Assembly: GCA_002256205.1 (NCBI GenBank)
Contig: NKIW01000003.1
Coordinates: forward strand, 463,674 to 527,673
DNA length: 64,000 nucleotides
Direction: 5' to 3'
Source of the DNA: Rhizobiales bacterium PAR1
GTDB taxonomy: Bacteria; Pseudomonadota; Alphaproteobacteria; Rhizobiales; Beijerinckiaceae
Part shown: positions 18,161 to 28,283 of the stretch, one piece after another
Numbering within the stretch: the stretch's first letter is position 1
Layout: each line of letters begins with the position of its first letter
Position numbers and translations under genes: made by a program
Notes under the pieces: model-generated
The model's input: only the letters and a program-made list of their open reading frames with translations
The model's database searches: none
Told to the model about the DNA's origin: nothing

Positions 18161-19210
18161 ATGAATCGTGCCATGATCTGCGCTGCGCTGATGGCGCTGA
18201 GCACTGCACCCACTTGGGCACAGGATGCCTGCCCGAACCGCGGCGAACTCGATACGCTCTATTGTGATGCCAACAAGGATCTGGTGGCGGATGCACCGAC
18301 GGATCCGAAGAAATGGCGTGACCCTTCCACGCTGGTCTGGGCCTATACGCCAGTGGAAGACCCGGCGGTTTATGCCAATATCTTCAAGCCCTTCACCGAG
18401 CATCTCGAGAAGTGTACCGGCAAGCGTACGGTGTATTACCCTGTGCAATCCAACGCCGCCGAGATCGAGGCGATGCGCTCGGGGCGTCTGCATTTCGCGG
18501 GCTTTTCGACCGGTCCGACCGGTTTTGCCGTCAATCTTGCTGGCGCGGTACCCTTCGCCGCCAAGGGCCTCGGCGAGGAAGTGCGTGGGTACAATCTCCT
18601 TGCCATCGTCAAGGCCTCAAGCCCCTACCAGAAGCTCACGGACCTCAAGGGCAAGAAGGTCGCACATACCTCGCCCTCCTCGAATTCCGGCAATCTTGCG
18701 CCGCGCGTGCTGTTCCCGGACGAGGGACTCACCACGGATGCGGACTACAAGCCGCTGATGTCCGGCGGGCATGACAAGTCCATCCTTGGCGTCGTCTCCG
18801 GCGATTACGACATGGCCGCTGTGGCTTCCGACGTTTACGATCGGATGATCACGCGTGGCACGATCAAGAAGGATGACACTCGAATCATCTATCGCAGCCC
18901 GGTGTTTCCGACCTCGTCATTCGCCTATGCGCATGACCTCAAGCCCGAGCTCGCGAAGAAGCTGACGGAATGCTTCTATGCCTTTCGCTTCCCGCCGGCG
19001 ATGACCAAGGAATTCAACGGCGACGACCGTTTCCTGCCCATCACCTATCTCAAGGAGTGGAAGGTGGTGCGCGAGGTCGCCGAGAAATCCGGCACGCCCT
19101 ATAACAAGTCCGCCTATGACGCCGAGAACCGCCGCGAGGCGGAAGCTGCGGCCAAGAAGGCCGCAGAAGCCGCTGCCAAGGCTGGCCAGCCGGCGGCACC
19201 CAAGCCATGA
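18161..19210 (+). CDS. phnD: Phosphonate-type ABC transporter substrate-binding protein (PhnD family)
   Basis: This 349-residue exported receptor has a signal peptide [20 protein letters not shown] followed by [11 protein letters not shown]. The PhnD/SsuA3 fold motifs include [29 protein letters not shown] and [12 protein letters not shown], a segment that binds the phosphonate or phosphite oxyanion in relatives. The tail is an unusual Ala/Lys/Glu-rich stretch of about 30 residues. The ATG at 18161 has AAAGGGAAG upstream. It overlaps phnC by four bases. The ligand could be a phosphonate, phosphite or related anion. Confidence 0.92.
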   Translation: MNRAMICAALMALSTAPTWAQDACPNRGELDTLYCDANKDLVADAPTDPKKWRDPSTLVWAYTPVEDPAVYANIFKPFTEHLEKCTGKRTVYYPVQSNAAEIEAMRSGRLHFAGFSTGPTGFAVNLAGAVPFAAKGLGEEVRGYNLLAIVKASSPYQKLTDLKGKKVAHTSPSSNSGNLAPRVLFPDEGLTTDADYKPLMSGGHDKSILGVVSGDYDMAAVASDVYDRMITRGTIKKDDTRIIYRSPVFPTSSFAYAHDLKPELAKKLTECFYAFRFPPAMTKEFNGDDRFLPITYLKEWKVVREVAEKSGTPYNKSAYDAENRREAEAAAKKAAEAAAKAGQPAAPKP

Positions 19211-19983
19211 CCCGCGCCGAAACTGGCGCATCGCTGCTGTCGATCCGCCATCTGAGGAAGGAATATCGTCCCGGCCAGCCGGTACTGAAGGATGTCAGCC
19301 TTGATTTTCCGAGCGTGGGTGTCACCGCGATCATCGGCCCTTCCGGGACTGGCAAATCGACGCTGATCCGCTGCGTCAACCGGCTCGTGACGCCGACCTC
19401 GGGCGAAATCCTGTTTGAGGGGCAGGATATGGCGAAGCTCTCCGGCAGCACCTTGCGGCTGATGCGGCGACGCATCGGCATGGTGTTTCAAGAGTACAAC
19501 CTCGTTGACCGCTTGAGCGTCATCGAGAACGTGCTCTGCGGACGCCTCGGTTACGTGGCGCCGTGGCGTGCCTTCATGCGTCGCTTTCCGCCAGAAGACA
19601 TCGCGCGTGCCTTCGATCTCATTGATGCGGTGGGCCTCAGCGAGGAATTCGCCACGCGCCGCGCAGATGCGCTTTCGGGCGGACAGCGCCAGCGCGTCGG
19701 CATTGCCCGCGCGATCATGCAGCAGCCGGCGCTCGTGCTGGCGGATGAGCCGACCTCATCACTCGACCCCAAGACCTCGGTTGAAATCATGGAATTGCTG
19801 GCCGAGATCTCGACCAGTCGCGGCGTGCCGATCATCGTCAATATCCATAACGTTGAGCTCGCGAAGCGCTTTGCGACCCGCATCATCGGCATGACGGGCG
19901 GCGCGGTGGTCTATGACGGGCCTCCGGGTGGGCTGGAGACAGCGCATCTGCATCAGATTTACGGCGGCGAGGATTTCCTGTGA
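19207..19983 (+). CDS. phnC: Phosphonate ABC transporter ATP-binding protein
   Basis: This 258-residue ATPase has Walker [10 protein letters not shown] at residues 44-52, the Q-loop [14 protein letters not shown], signature [14 protein letters not shown] and Walker [20 protein letters not shown] after the Q-loop is a PhnC hallmark. It is coupled by ATGA to phnD and by GTGA to phnE. All catalytic motifs are intact. Confidence 0.95.
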   Translation: MTRAETGASLLSIRHLRKEYRPGQPVLKDVSLDFPSVGVTAIIGPSGTGKSTLIRCVNRLVTPTSGEILFEGQDMAKLSGSTLRLMRRRIGMVFQEYNLVDRLSVIENVLCGRLGYVAPWRAFMRRFPPEDIARAFDLIDAVGLSEEFATRRADALSGGQRQRVGIARAIMQQPALVLADEPTSSLDPKTSVEIMELLAEISTSRGVPIIVNIHNVELAKRFATRIIGMTGGAVVYDGPPGGLETAHLHQIYGGEDFL

Positions 19984-20771
19984 GCGTCACAAGGGCGCGC
20001 CCGCCCGCCTTTCCGGTGAATTGGCCGAGCCGCCTCGCGTGGATCGGGCTCGCGCTTTACACGCTCTATGCGACCTCGATCCTCGATCTGACGTGGCAGC
20101 GTTTCGTGGTCGGCCTTGGCAATGGCGCGAAGTTTCTCTCGCGGATGTTTCCGCCCAATCTGGCGGCTGACAAGCTCGCGCTGATCAGCGACGGCATGAT
20201 CGAGTCGATCCAGATCGCGGTGCTGGCGACCTTTTTCGGTGTTCTGCTGTCGCTGCCTCTGGGGTTGGCGGCGGCACGCAACCTCGCGCCTGGGTGGCTC
20301 TCATGGAGCGCGCGCGGGCTCATCGCGGTCTTCCGCTCGTTTCATCCGGTGATCGTTTCGATCCTGTTCGTCAAGGCGGTCGGCTTCGGTGCGCTTGCCG
20401 GCATACTTGCGCTGATTGTCTCGACGATGGGGTTTGTCGCCAAGCTCTTTGCCGAGGTCGTAGAGGAAATGAGCCCCAAACCGGTCGAGGCCGTGCGCGC
20501 TACCGGCGCGAACTTCCTCAACCTCCTCGTGATGGCGGTGATGCCGCAGGTCACGGCACGGTTTGTCGGCCTTTCGGTCTACCAGCTCGATTCCAACCTC
20601 AGGAACTCCACCATGGTCGGCATCGTCGGCGGTGGGGGCATCGGTGCGCCGCTGTTCACGGCCTACCAGCGCTTTGATTATGACGTGGTGCTCACCATCC
20701 TGATCGCGATCATCCTGCTGATCCTGCTGGCTGAAATGGTGTCAGGCCGCATCCGGAGGATTTTCCTGTGA
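19980..20771 (+). CDS. phnE: Phosphonate ABC transporter permease, first PhnE
   Basis: This 263-residue membrane subunit starts with GTG inside the phnC stop (GTGA). Five to six hydrophobic segments follow a short cytoplasmic N-terminus. The EAA-like loop is [22 protein letters not shown], and the ending [22 protein letters not shown] is typical of PhnE. It forms a heterodimer with the next gene product, as in other phnDCEE transporters. Confidence 0.94.
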   Translation: MSVTRARPPAFPVNWPSRLAWIGLALYTLYATSILDLTWQRFVVGLGNGAKFLSRMFPPNLAADKLALISDGMIESIQIAVLATFFGVLLSLPLGLAAARNLAPGWLSWSARGLIAVFRSFHPVIVSILFVKAVGFGALAGILALIVSTMGFVAKLFAEVVEEMSPKPVEAVRATGANFLNLLVMAVMPQVTARFVGLSVYQLDSNLRNSTMVGIVGGGGIGAPLFTAYQRFDYDVVLTILIAIILLILLAEMVSGRIRRIFL

Positions 20772-21562
20772 GCGTCCCCCGTGTCTGGCAGCGCTTCACG
20801 CTCGCCGAGCGCATTGCCCGAGCAATCCTCTATGTCTGCGTGGTGATCGCGGTCGTCTGGTCGATCCGGACCATCGAGGTCATTCCGGAATTCCTCTATG
20901 ATGCACCGGAGCAGACGGCGGATCTTTTCTCGCGGATGTGGCCTTTCGATTGGGCCTTTTACCCCAAGGCGATTCATGCGGCGTTGATCGAGACTTTCCA
21001 TATCGCAACGCTCGGCACGCTGATCGCTATTGTGCTGGCGCTGCCGCTCTCGTTTCTGGCGGCGCGCAACTTTGTCTCGAACCCGCTCCTCAATTTCGTG
21101 GCGCAATTCATTTTCGTGGCCTCCCGCTCGGTCAATTCGTTGATCTGGGCGCTACTGTTCGTGGCGATTTTCGGCCCCGGCGCGCTATCAGGCGTGCTCT
21201 CGATCGCATTTCGCTCGATTGGCTTTGTCGGCAAGCTCTTTGGCGAGGCGCTGGAGGAGGCGCAGGTCGGCCCCATCGAAGCGCTGACGGCTGCGGGTGC
21301 TCCGCGCTCGATGTTGCTCGTGAAGGGTTATTGGCCGCAGGTGGAACCGGCTTTCTGGTCGATTGCGCTGCTGCGCTGGGACATCAACATCCGCGAATCC
21401 GCTGTTCTCGGGCTTGTCGGCGCGGGCGGTATCGGTGTCGCGCTCGATGCGGCGATGAACAACCTCTACTGGGATCAGGTCGGGCTTATCCTCGCGGTGA
21501 TTTTCGCCGTGGTGATCGTGACGGAGATTGTCACCTCGTCGATCCGCTCCCGCATCCTCTGA
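20768..21562 (+). CDS. phnE: Phosphonate ABC transporter permease, second PhnE
   Basis: This 264-residue PhnE paralogue starts at GTG overlapping the first permease stop by four bases. It shares the EAA-like loop (IEALTAAGAPRSMLLVKGYWPQV) and the GLVGAGGIGVALDAAMN ending with its neighbour, so the pair probably arose by duplication. It is the last gene of the transporter. No C-P lyase, phosphonatase or phosphite dehydrogenase gene follows, so catabolism must be encoded elsewhere. Confidence 0.94.
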   Translation: MSVPRVWQRFTLAERIARAILYVCVVIAVVWSIRTIEVIPEFLYDAPEQTADLFSRMWPFDWAFYPKAIHAALIETFHIATLGTLIAIVLALPLSFLAARNFVSNPLLNFVAQFIFVASRSVNSLIWALLFVAIFGPGALSGVLSIAFRSIGFVGKLFGEALEEAQVGPIEALTAAGAPRSMLLVKGYWPQVEPAFWSIALLRWDINIRESAVLGLVGAGGIGVALDAAMNNLYWDQVGLILAVIFAVVIVTEIVTSSIRSRIL

Positions 21563-21654
21563 GGGCGCATTCAGTTGATGCCGATGCGCTCGGGAACGGG
21601 CGCTTCGGCATGCTTCGCCATCATGCCTGGAGCTGGATCAACCGCATCAGCGCT

Positions 21655-23823
21655 TCAAGGCGCGAGCCGGATGCCCTCGTCCTCAGCCTGCTTGATCAGG
21701 AAGCGCGCATCCTCTTCAAGGAGCATCCGCTGCTTGACTGAAGCTTCGGTAGCCTTGCGGATCGCCTGAACATAGGCCTCCTTGGTCGGGTAGCGTTCTT
21801 CGACCGAGGGGCGCGGATCGCCGGTCTGTTCGCGCTCCGCCTTCGATTTGGCGAAGGGGATATAGGCCCCTTGAAACAAGCAGAACCCGTCCTCGAAGCG
21901 ATCCTTGCGGCCGACATTCCACGACATCATCGTTGCAATCGGCACTTGCTGGTAGATGGATTTGACGCCGCCGGCATCCATGCCGTCGCTATCCGCCTGA
22001 GGCACGAGAATGCCGTAGCTCTGCACACCCGGCTTCGGCGGCTCGATGGTGATGATGCCGGAGGAATCGCCAGCCTTGTAGAGTGGGCCGAAGTCAAACA
22101 CCTGCAACGGGTTGTGGTTGCCGAGATAACGCAGGGCAGGGCGCTGCACATTGCCATAAGCATTGGCGGGGATTGCCGGCACGCGGACCTGATTGGGCGC
22201 GACGAGTGTACCGTTGTCGATCCGTGGCGTGATGCTTTCCGGCGGCGTCTTGCCGGTTTTCACCCAGTCTTTCAACTCGGTCAGCAAGGAGCGCATCGCC
22301 CAGGTATGCGGGTTGGGGTTCGCCTGCTGCACGCAGTTGCCATAGGGCGGCGCGATCGGCAGGGGCAGCGGGGCTGAACTATGCTGGGTTGAGGCGAGGA
22401 TGAAAGTGCGGACGGACTTGGGGTCCGCCACATCCTTCGAGCCGAGCGGATCGGTCAGGCCGAGCGACTGCCGCCCCTCGAAGACCTCCAGCGCGGTCGC
22501 GACATGGAAAAGCTTCGGGCAGGAGCCATTGGCCGCGCAACGGTCGAGAATGCCCTGCCGCCGTTTGGTAATGGGGTCGTATTGGCTCGCGTAGTGGAAC
22601 GGGAAATCATAGGCCTGATAGAGGTGGTCGATCTGGTCGCCCCAGGCGCGGCCGGGATGGCCGAAGCGCACGTTGAGCGGCATCAGCCCGCCGCCGATAT
22701 GCGGCTTCGCGCCCTCGTAGGCGATGCGCCCTTTCTCGTCAGCATTGAAGCCGAGATGGAGATAGGAGCGGATAAAGCGCCCGCTTTGCGAAGTGCCTAC
22801 CACGATGGCCTTGTTGTCGGCGCGATAAACAGGGTTGGCATTGCCTGCCGCATCCTTCTTCTCGAACTTGAAGAAAGTGCCGACATCGCGCAACGCGGCA
22901 AAGCCGAGGCCAAGAACCAGCGGGTCTTTCGCCTGATAGATCAGCTCATACAGCCTGCCGGGCTGGAAACCGGATTTGAGACAGACATTGGTATCGTTCA
23001 CCTCCGCCGGCTTGCCCTCATCACAAGTCCCGAAGGACCATTCGGACGCCGGGATCACAACGCGCGGCGCATTCTCTTTCGCGCGTACCGTGAGACTGGG
23101 CAGAAAGCCGCCCGCCAGCGGCTTGGTGTTGTCGGTCGAGACGGTGGGGTAGGCAGTATGGACGCGCGCGGTGAAGAAGCCGTTCGAGAGCGGCAGCGAT
23201 TTCGTCGCGCTCGCCACCACCATTTCCGAGCGCAGGATGCCGGTGATCGCCGAGCCATCCCGGTTCTTCGCAATCGGAACCTGAAGCCGTACGCGGTTGC
23301 CACCGGCGACGAGATCAGCCTGCCAGCCGAACCAGATGACGGTGTAGCCTTCCTTCATCAGGAAGCCATCGCCACCGGATTTCACCGCATTCCAATCCGC
23401 ACCGTCATTTGGCATGTTGGCGTTGAAGTTGCGCAGCGTGAGCTTGTTGCCGCGATTGACGACCTCCACCAGCAGCGTGCCATTGCTTTTGGCCCCGTCT
23501 TTCGGGCGAATGATCTCGATATCGGTGACGTATTCGACCTCGCCCTTGGCATTCCTCGGCGCAAGGTCAATATCCTGAATGATGCGATTGCCACGTGCTT
23601 TCGGATCGACCGCGCCATAGGCCTTCCCGGTCAGCTTCTCGTAGGTGCCGACCGTGCCAAAGCTCTTGCCTTCAAAGGCGGGCTCGACCTTGGTGATCTC
23701 AAGCCGAACGATCCGCGCTTCGGCGGAGGTGCCGTAAGCACCCGCTGCAGCGAGAATGCCGGCCGCCAACGTTCTGCGGCTGCAGAATGAGCCCCGCGCC
23801 AACTGCTTGCGCCTGAATGCCAT
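21655..23823 (-). CDS. Large exported alpha/beta hydrolase-domain protein (Abhydrolase_10-like)
   Basis: This 722-residue protein is of a poorly characterised alpha/beta-hydrolase family. The N-terminus carries SRRTLAAGILAAAGAYGTSAEA, a Tat-like signal peptide. The mature part begins RIVRLEITKVEPAFEGKSFG, typical of the family. The likely nucleophile is the serine in VVGTSQSGRF in the middle of the protein; acid and histidine partners are not assigned. The ATG at 23823 has GGGGGG about 6-7 bases upstream. It is convergent with phnE. Esterase or lactonase activity in the periplasm is plausible; the substrate is unknown. Confidence 0.85.
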   Translation of the reverse strand: MAFRRKQLARGSFCSRRTLAAGILAAAGAYGTSAEARIVRLEITKVEPAFEGKSFGTVGTYEKLTGKAYGAVDPKARGNRIIQDIDLAPRNAKGEVEYVTDIEIIRPKDGAKSNGTLLVEVVNRGNKLTLRNFNANMPNDGADWNAVKSGGDGFLMKEGYTVIWFGWQADLVAGGNRVRLQVPIAKNRDGSAITGILRSEMVVASATKSLPLSNGFFTARVHTAYPTVSTDNTKPLAGGFLPSLTVRAKENAPRVVIPASEWSFGTCDEGKPAEVNDTNVCLKSGFQPGRLYELIYQAKDPLVLGLGFAALRDVGTFFKFEKKDAAGNANPVYRADNKAIVVGTSQSGRFIRSYLHLGFNADEKGRIAYEGAKPHIGGGLMPLNVRFGHPGRAWGDQIDHLYQAYDFPFHYASQYDPITKRRQGILDRCAANGSCPKLFHVATALEVFEGRQSLGLTDPLGSKDVADPKSVRTFILASTQHSSAPLPLPIAPPYGNCVQQANPNPHTWAMRSLLTELKDWVKTGKTPPESITPRIDNGTLVAPNQVRVPAIPANAYGNVQRPALRYLGNHNPLQVFDFGPLYKAGDSSGIITIEPPKPGVQSYGILVPQADSDGMDAGGVKSIYQQVPIATMMSWNVGRKDRFEDGFCLFQGAYIPFAKSKAEREQTGDPRPSVEERYPTKEAYVQAIRKATEASVKQRMLLEEDARFLIKQAEDEGIRLAP

Positions 23824-23924
23824 AGTCGTCCCCCCGCATGTTTTGTTTGTTGCGGGCATCAGACCCTGAATGCGCGAAAATCACAACGGTTCTGGCTAGC
23901 GACAGCCTCTGTCGAAAGCGCAAA

Positions 23925-24015
23925 CGTGTTGGCTTCCAAATTGTTCAGTATCCGCTGTCGCTGCGGAATGTGACCTGTTCCACGAGCGGGGCATCGACAC
24001 CAGATGGTCGATGCC
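23925..24015 (+). pseudogene. IS6-family transposase remnant (N-terminal part)
   Basis: RKRKRVGF and QYPLSLRNV, then after a one-base shift DLFHERGIDTRW, match the start of IS6 transposases. It is closely related to the fragment at 550-705 (YPLSLRHVEDLLHDCGID). Only about 30 codons survive. It borders the rearranged DUF5666/peroxidase region. Confidence 0.72.
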
Positions 24016-24128
24016 GGCGTAGGGCGCTTTCTCAGACTATTTTGGTTTATCTGACAGGATCCGCATCTCAGAAATCTAGTCGTAGGAAATTCAGAGCGCG
24101 TCAGAGCAGGGGCCTTGGCAGCGCGAGT

Positions 24129-24745
24129 TTAACCTCTGCCGCCAGATCCACCGCCAGGTCCGCCACCACCTCCGGGTCCTGCTCCGCCACCAGGTCCACC
24201 GGGACCTCCCGGTCCACCACCACGACCACCATCGCTACCTCGATTGGCGACGTTGATTGTGTTGGCGAGAAGGCTGCCATCCGCCTGCCGATTAAGCATC
24301 AGGACTTGAGGCTGCGAGAAATCCAGAGCTTGCAGCGTATCGCCGACCCGGGCAGAGAGCGTGCCGTCGGCCGTGATAACCCGACCGTTGCCGATCCGAA
24401 CAAAGCCCTCAACCAGCATTTGCTCAAACTCAAGGCGCAATACCGGCGCTGGACGCACCGCCGTGACGCTCATCCCACCGCCGCTGCTCATCCCACCGCC
24501 GCTGCTCTTGCCTTCCGCCGTGATGCGACGGCCGATATTGCCAGCAAGACCCTCGCCTCGCAGCGCCAGATCTCCGATCTGATAGCCGCCATCGGCGCCA
24601 GCTCTCAAAATGCCGGTAATCCGTGCAGTCATATCGGGAGCAGTCTCAATCAGCGTTGCGACGATTACGCCATCTGGACGACGGAAGCCACTGACAGCGA
24701 CCCACTCTCCATTCGACGGAACCTCCGCGCCGGGTGGCGCGGTTA
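24129..24745 (-). pseudogene. DUF5666-domain protein, 5'-truncated, glycine-rich tail
   Basis: On the minus strand the segment APPGAEVPSNGEWVAVSGFR followed by RPDGVIVATLIE is the repeated OB-like unit of DUF5666 proteins. It continues through a second unit to a tail of about 30 residues made almost only of Gly, Pro and Arg. An internal 18-base tandem duplication encodes SSGGGM twice. Upstream of about 24745 the frame stays open but is the reverse of peroxidase coding sequence, so the true N-terminus with its signal is missing. Function of the family is unknown; members are usually exported. The gene is almost certainly non-functional. Confidence 0.7.
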
Positions 24746-26141
24746 CACCTATCTCGGCCAGTTTATTGATCACGACCTGACTTTGAATCCGGCTGACAGG
24801 TTCGAGCCTGGCAGCGCGCAGAATGCGATCAATCTCCGGACCGCGCGGTTCGACCTTGATTCCCTCTATGGTCGCGGGCCGGCCGATCAACCCTACCTCT
24901 ATGAAAAGGATGGGCGCCGCCTTCAGGTCGGCCGCCGTCTGACGGAGGTTGGGGCCGCTTCCCGCATGCAGGATCATCCGCGCGCCAACAGCCACGCGCT
25001 GATCGGCGACAAGCGCAACGATGAAAATGTCATTGTCAGTCAGCTGCATTCCGTTTTTCGCCATTTTCATAACCGCGTCGCGGCAGACCACCCGAAGGCG
25101 GATTTCGCTGACGTGCAACGGATCGTCACCCACCATTACCAGTGGATGGTGCTGACTGATTTTCTGCCGCGTCTGTGCGACGATGCGGTAATGCGCTCAC
25201 TGCTGCCCGGATTTGGAAGTGGCGGGCGCATTTCGGATGGGCGTGCCATCCTCGGCGTGACCAGGGATCTCAAGGCAGGTGAATTGCCGCTGGAATTTGC
25301 CACTGCTGCTTACCGGATGGGGCATTCCATGGTTCGCCCGGTTTACCGGCTGAATTCCCGGATGCAGGGCAGCGCCGAGGAGCGTCGTATGAACCCGGCC
25401 ATTGCCGGTCGCCGGTTGATTTTCGCCGCTTCGCAGTATGCCAGGTTGAACGGCTTTCGTGCCTTTCCAGATGAGTGGGCGATTGATTGGAAACTCTATT
25501 TCGAGGTGGATCGGACGCTCGAGGCGGGCCGTATTGCAGACGGCATCCGGCGTGTTCAGGCGTCCTACAAGATCGATACATCCCTGACCAATCCGCTTGC
25601 CTTCCTGCCGGAGTTTTCCGAGTCCATGCGCAGTGGCGATCTCGCCCGGGATACCAATGGACAGCCCAAACCCAAGGCGTTCGGTATGCCCAATCTGGCC
25701 TATCGCAACCTATTGCGCGGCGCCCAGTTTGGTATGCCCAGCGGGCAGGATGTCGCGCGTTCCCTTGGTATCGAACCGATCGCCGATCGGCATTTGCGGG
25801 TCGGCAAGGCCACCGTCGAAGGCCTCGATGAAAACCGGTCAATTACGGAGTATGGCGATAGTTTCCGCAACAATGCCCCGCTCTGGTTCTACGTGTTGGC
25901 AGAAGCCCAACATCAGTGGTCCGAAGCTGCGCGGGCCCATAAGGGGAGCAAGGAAGAGCGCGATGCCTTGCCTTCGCGCCTTGGTCCGGTCGGAGCCCGG
26001 CTTGTCGCGGAATCTTTCGTGGCTTTGATGATGAAAGACGACAATTCCGTGTTGCATGCCGACCGCAACTGGAAGCCGGACTATGCTCGAAACGGCCGCT
26101 TCTCGATGGCCGAACTGGTGCAGACCAGCGGCGTGGTCTGA
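24735..26141 (+). pseudogene. Animal-type heme peroxidase, 5'-truncated
   Basis: About 465 residues match the heme (myelo)peroxidase family found in some bacteria. GYTYLGQFIDHDLT carries the distal histidine region, LDSLYGRGP is a family marker, and SQLHSVFRHFHNRVA follows. The proximal-histidine region lies around FATAAYRMGHSMVRPVYRLN. The C-terminus ends normally. The first roughly 100 residues and any signal are missing: at about 24740 the sequence switches into the reverse strand of a DUF5666 gene, and the open frame running back to 23838 is accidental. No start codon with a ribosome site was seen for a shorter protein. Confidence 0.75.
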
Positions 26142-26255
26142 AGCGACAGCACCAGAAGGAACGGATCACAAGCGAGGGGCCCTGCCTGTGGGAAATTGGC
26201 AGGGTCGGGGGCGCAGCTAGGTCGATGCCATGTCGATCTTTTTAGCTTTGTCGCA

Positions 26256-26855
26256 TCACACCTCGAACCAGTGCACCGATGGCCCGAGATTATGCACCCG
26301 GCAGCTTCCGATGGTGCCAGTCATACCCCAGGCATTATGAATATGGCCGCAGAGTACCAGGCGCGGCTGCCGGTGTTCAATGATCGAGAGAATGGCCCGG
26401 CTACCCTCATTCCTGCCATTGCGTTGGAGGTCCGCGACACCGAAGGGTGGCGAATGTGTCACCAGCACAGCACCTTCTGGGCAGTTGACCAGCAAATCAC
26501 TGGCTTCCGTCTCCTCAAGCCGCTGGTTCCATGGCTTGTCCGCTCCGGCTGGAATTTCGTAACCCAGCCCAAAAAACGGGATACCTTGAATAACAGCACC
26601 GGTTCCGTGCAGGAGGTGTGCCGTCCGCCAGTTTTGCATGGCTCCCTGCATCTCAGCGAGACAGTCGTGATTACCTGCGACGAAGACGACGGGCACCGGG
26701 ATGTGCCGCAAAATCTCTAAGGTGTCTGTAAGGCCCTCTCCCTTCGTTGCGAAGTCGCCCGCGCCAACGACGACATCCGCCAGCATGGATGCATCCACGA
26801 TCGCTTGAGCGATCTCATGATTACGATGCAAATCGCTGAAGGCCAGAATCTTCAT
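26256..26855 (-). CDS. Metallophosphoesterase (calcineurin-like)
   Basis: This 199-residue, single-domain phosphoesterase uses two metal ions. The metal motifs are complete: FSDLH (D8, H10), GAGDF (D34), GNHD (N62, H63), THSPPFG and GHIHNAWG. It resembles the YfcE/Icc-like group, small cytoplasmic enzymes acting on phosphodiesters or similar esters. The ATG at 26855 has GAAGG about 8 bases upstream. It is convergent with the peroxidase remnant; no functional link is evident. Confidence 0.9.
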   Translation of the reverse strand: MKILAFSDLHRNHEIAQAIVDASMLADVVVGAGDFATKGEGLTDTLEILRHIPVPVVFVAGNHDCLAEMQGAMQNWRTAHLLHGTGAVIQGIPFFGLGYEIPAGADKPWNQRLEETEASDLLVNCPEGAVLVTHSPPFGVADLQRNGRNEGSRAILSIIEHRQPRLVLCGHIHNAWGMTGTIGSCRVHNLGPSVHWFEV

Positions 26856-27202
26856 GGGGGCACCTTCGCAAGCGGATTTTATCGATTTTGACCTGATCTA
26901 TCGTCAGGGGTCGCAGATCTTCCAAGACAGGTAGAATGACTTTTTGGCCAGCGCGATTTCCGCTGCGTGTTCAAATTTGCACAGAAGCATTCTGCATTGC
27001 GATGACGGAATCAAGGATGGCGTGGTTGTCTGCTTTTGGGGGGACACACGTAGGGCGCCAATGACCGGATTGGGGCGGGGCGCTTAGCTGCCGAGCCGGA
27101 AACAAACGGGTCGAACCGACCTCTGGCTTTGTAGGACACCCACACTCAATTGCAAAAAGCAGCAGCGGGCCCGTCATTGGGAAATAGGTGTTTTACCTGA
27201 CG
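26856..27202. other. 347-base intergenic region, nothing recognised
   Basis: No open frame of credible family membership, no RNA gene and no terminator with a T-run was recognised. The leftmost part must contain the promoter of the metallophosphoesterase. Confidence 0.5.
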
Positions 27203-28249
27203 TCATTGCGCGAGCGTGCGCACACGCTCCGCAAGTGGCGGCAAAAACGAACGGTCGAACACCTCGCGCAGGTCCGGTGTGCGTGGCAGGTGCTTGACCT
27301 TCACAATTAGAGCGATCAGCCGTTTGAGGCGCGCGTCATCCATCTCACCGATGCCAAGTTTTGCACCTTCCGGATGCGCCATCTCGCTTTTAAGCGTTCC
27401 CACCAGACGCACATAATCCACGTCGCGGCGAATGGAGGGGGAGGCTGCCTGAAGCGCGTCGATTGCCACGTTGGGATCGGCCACCGTATCGCGCAAGGCC
27501 CGGTTGAAGGCGCGCACCATCCCGGTGATCGCTTTTGGGCTCGAACGATAAAGCTCGCGCGTCACGAACAGCGTATTGCCGTACATATCCGCTAGGTAAT
27601 CGGCATAGTTGATGAAGTGCAGGTCCTTCGCGGTGATGCCCATCGGCGCCACCGAGGCGATGATGGTATTCACGAAGCCGAAGACGCCATCGGCACCCCG
27701 TCCAGCCAGCATATCCGCGACCTGCGATCCCATGCTGCTCGATGCCCGATCAATCCTGACCTTGCTGGCATCAGCGCCAGCAGCGCTCGCGAGCATATCG
27801 AAGGTGATGAGTGCGGCATCCATTGCGTGGCCAACGATCGTGCGCCCTTCAAAATCCTTCGGGGTACGCAGAGGGCTGTTCGCCGGCACGGCAATCGTGA
27901 AAGGCACGGTGTTGAAGGTCGTATAGACCGCAACAGGGCCCTCATTGGGCTTGCCGCGTGCGATGCGCTCAATGAGAGCCGTAATATCCCCATACCCGAC
28001 ATCATAACTGCCATGGCGAACCTGCGGGACGACGACAGCCGCACCGCCGCCGCCGCTGAAAGCAACCGAGAGACCTTCCTCGCGCAAATAATCGCGCGCA
28101 TGCGCCAGAAGGAAGAAAGATACCGGCCCGGAAAGAGATGTGTTCAGCAGGAGCTTGAGCGATTTCATCTGGGCCTTGGCCTCATGCATGGTCATCCCGA
28201 GGGATATGGCGCTCGCGGCGCCCAGAATCGTCCTGCGTGTCATCGGCAT
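27203..28249 (-). CDS. NMT1/TauA-like ABC solute-binding protein, copy 2 of a tandem pair
   Basis: This 348-residue exported protein has a signal peptide with twin arginines (MPMTRRTILGAASAISLGM). The mature part KSLKLLLNTSLSGPVSFFLLAHARDYLREEGLSVAF matches the NMT1/THI5/TauA family of receptors for small organic nutrients such as pyrimidine precursors, sulfonates or aromatics. The start at 28249 opens the signal peptide; a longer frame to 28351 overlaps the upstream gene and has no family support. It is clearly paralogous to the next gene (LNTSxSGPxSFxLLA, FGYGDI/VGYGDI, LPPLAERV). No permease or ATPase gene is adjacent. Confidence 0.88.
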   Translation of the reverse strand: MPMTRRTILGAASAISLGMTMHEAKAQMKSLKLLLNTSLSGPVSFFLLAHARDYLREEGLSVAFSGGGGAAVVVPQVRHGSYDVGYGDITALIERIARGKPNEGPVAVYTTFNTVPFTIAVPANSPLRTPKDFEGRTIVGHAMDAALITFDMLASAAGADASKVRIDRASSSMGSQVADMLAGRGADGVFGFVNTIIASVAPMGITAKDLHFINYADYLADMYGNTLFVTRELYRSSPKAITGMVRAFNRALRDTVADPNVAIDALQAASPSIRRDVDYVRLVGTLKSEMAHPEGAKLGIGEMDDARLKRLIALIVKVKHLPRTPDLREVFDRSFLPPLAERVRTLAQ

Positions 28250-28283
28250 TTCGGCCAGCTTTCTGGTTCTGTTGTCACGGTTT

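Noticed and set aside
22504..23790. 428-codon plus-strand open frame
   Set aside because: Antisense to the exported hydrolase, with no motif or ribosome site.
18161..23823. phn genes plus hydrolase as a complete phosphonate-degradation locus
   Set aside because: The hydrolase is convergent, exported and not of a phosphonatase family.
23838..26141. One large 767-residue peroxidase
   Set aside because: Its first roughly 300 codons are antisense of a DUF5666 gene and an IS6 fragment; only the part after about 24740 is peroxidase.
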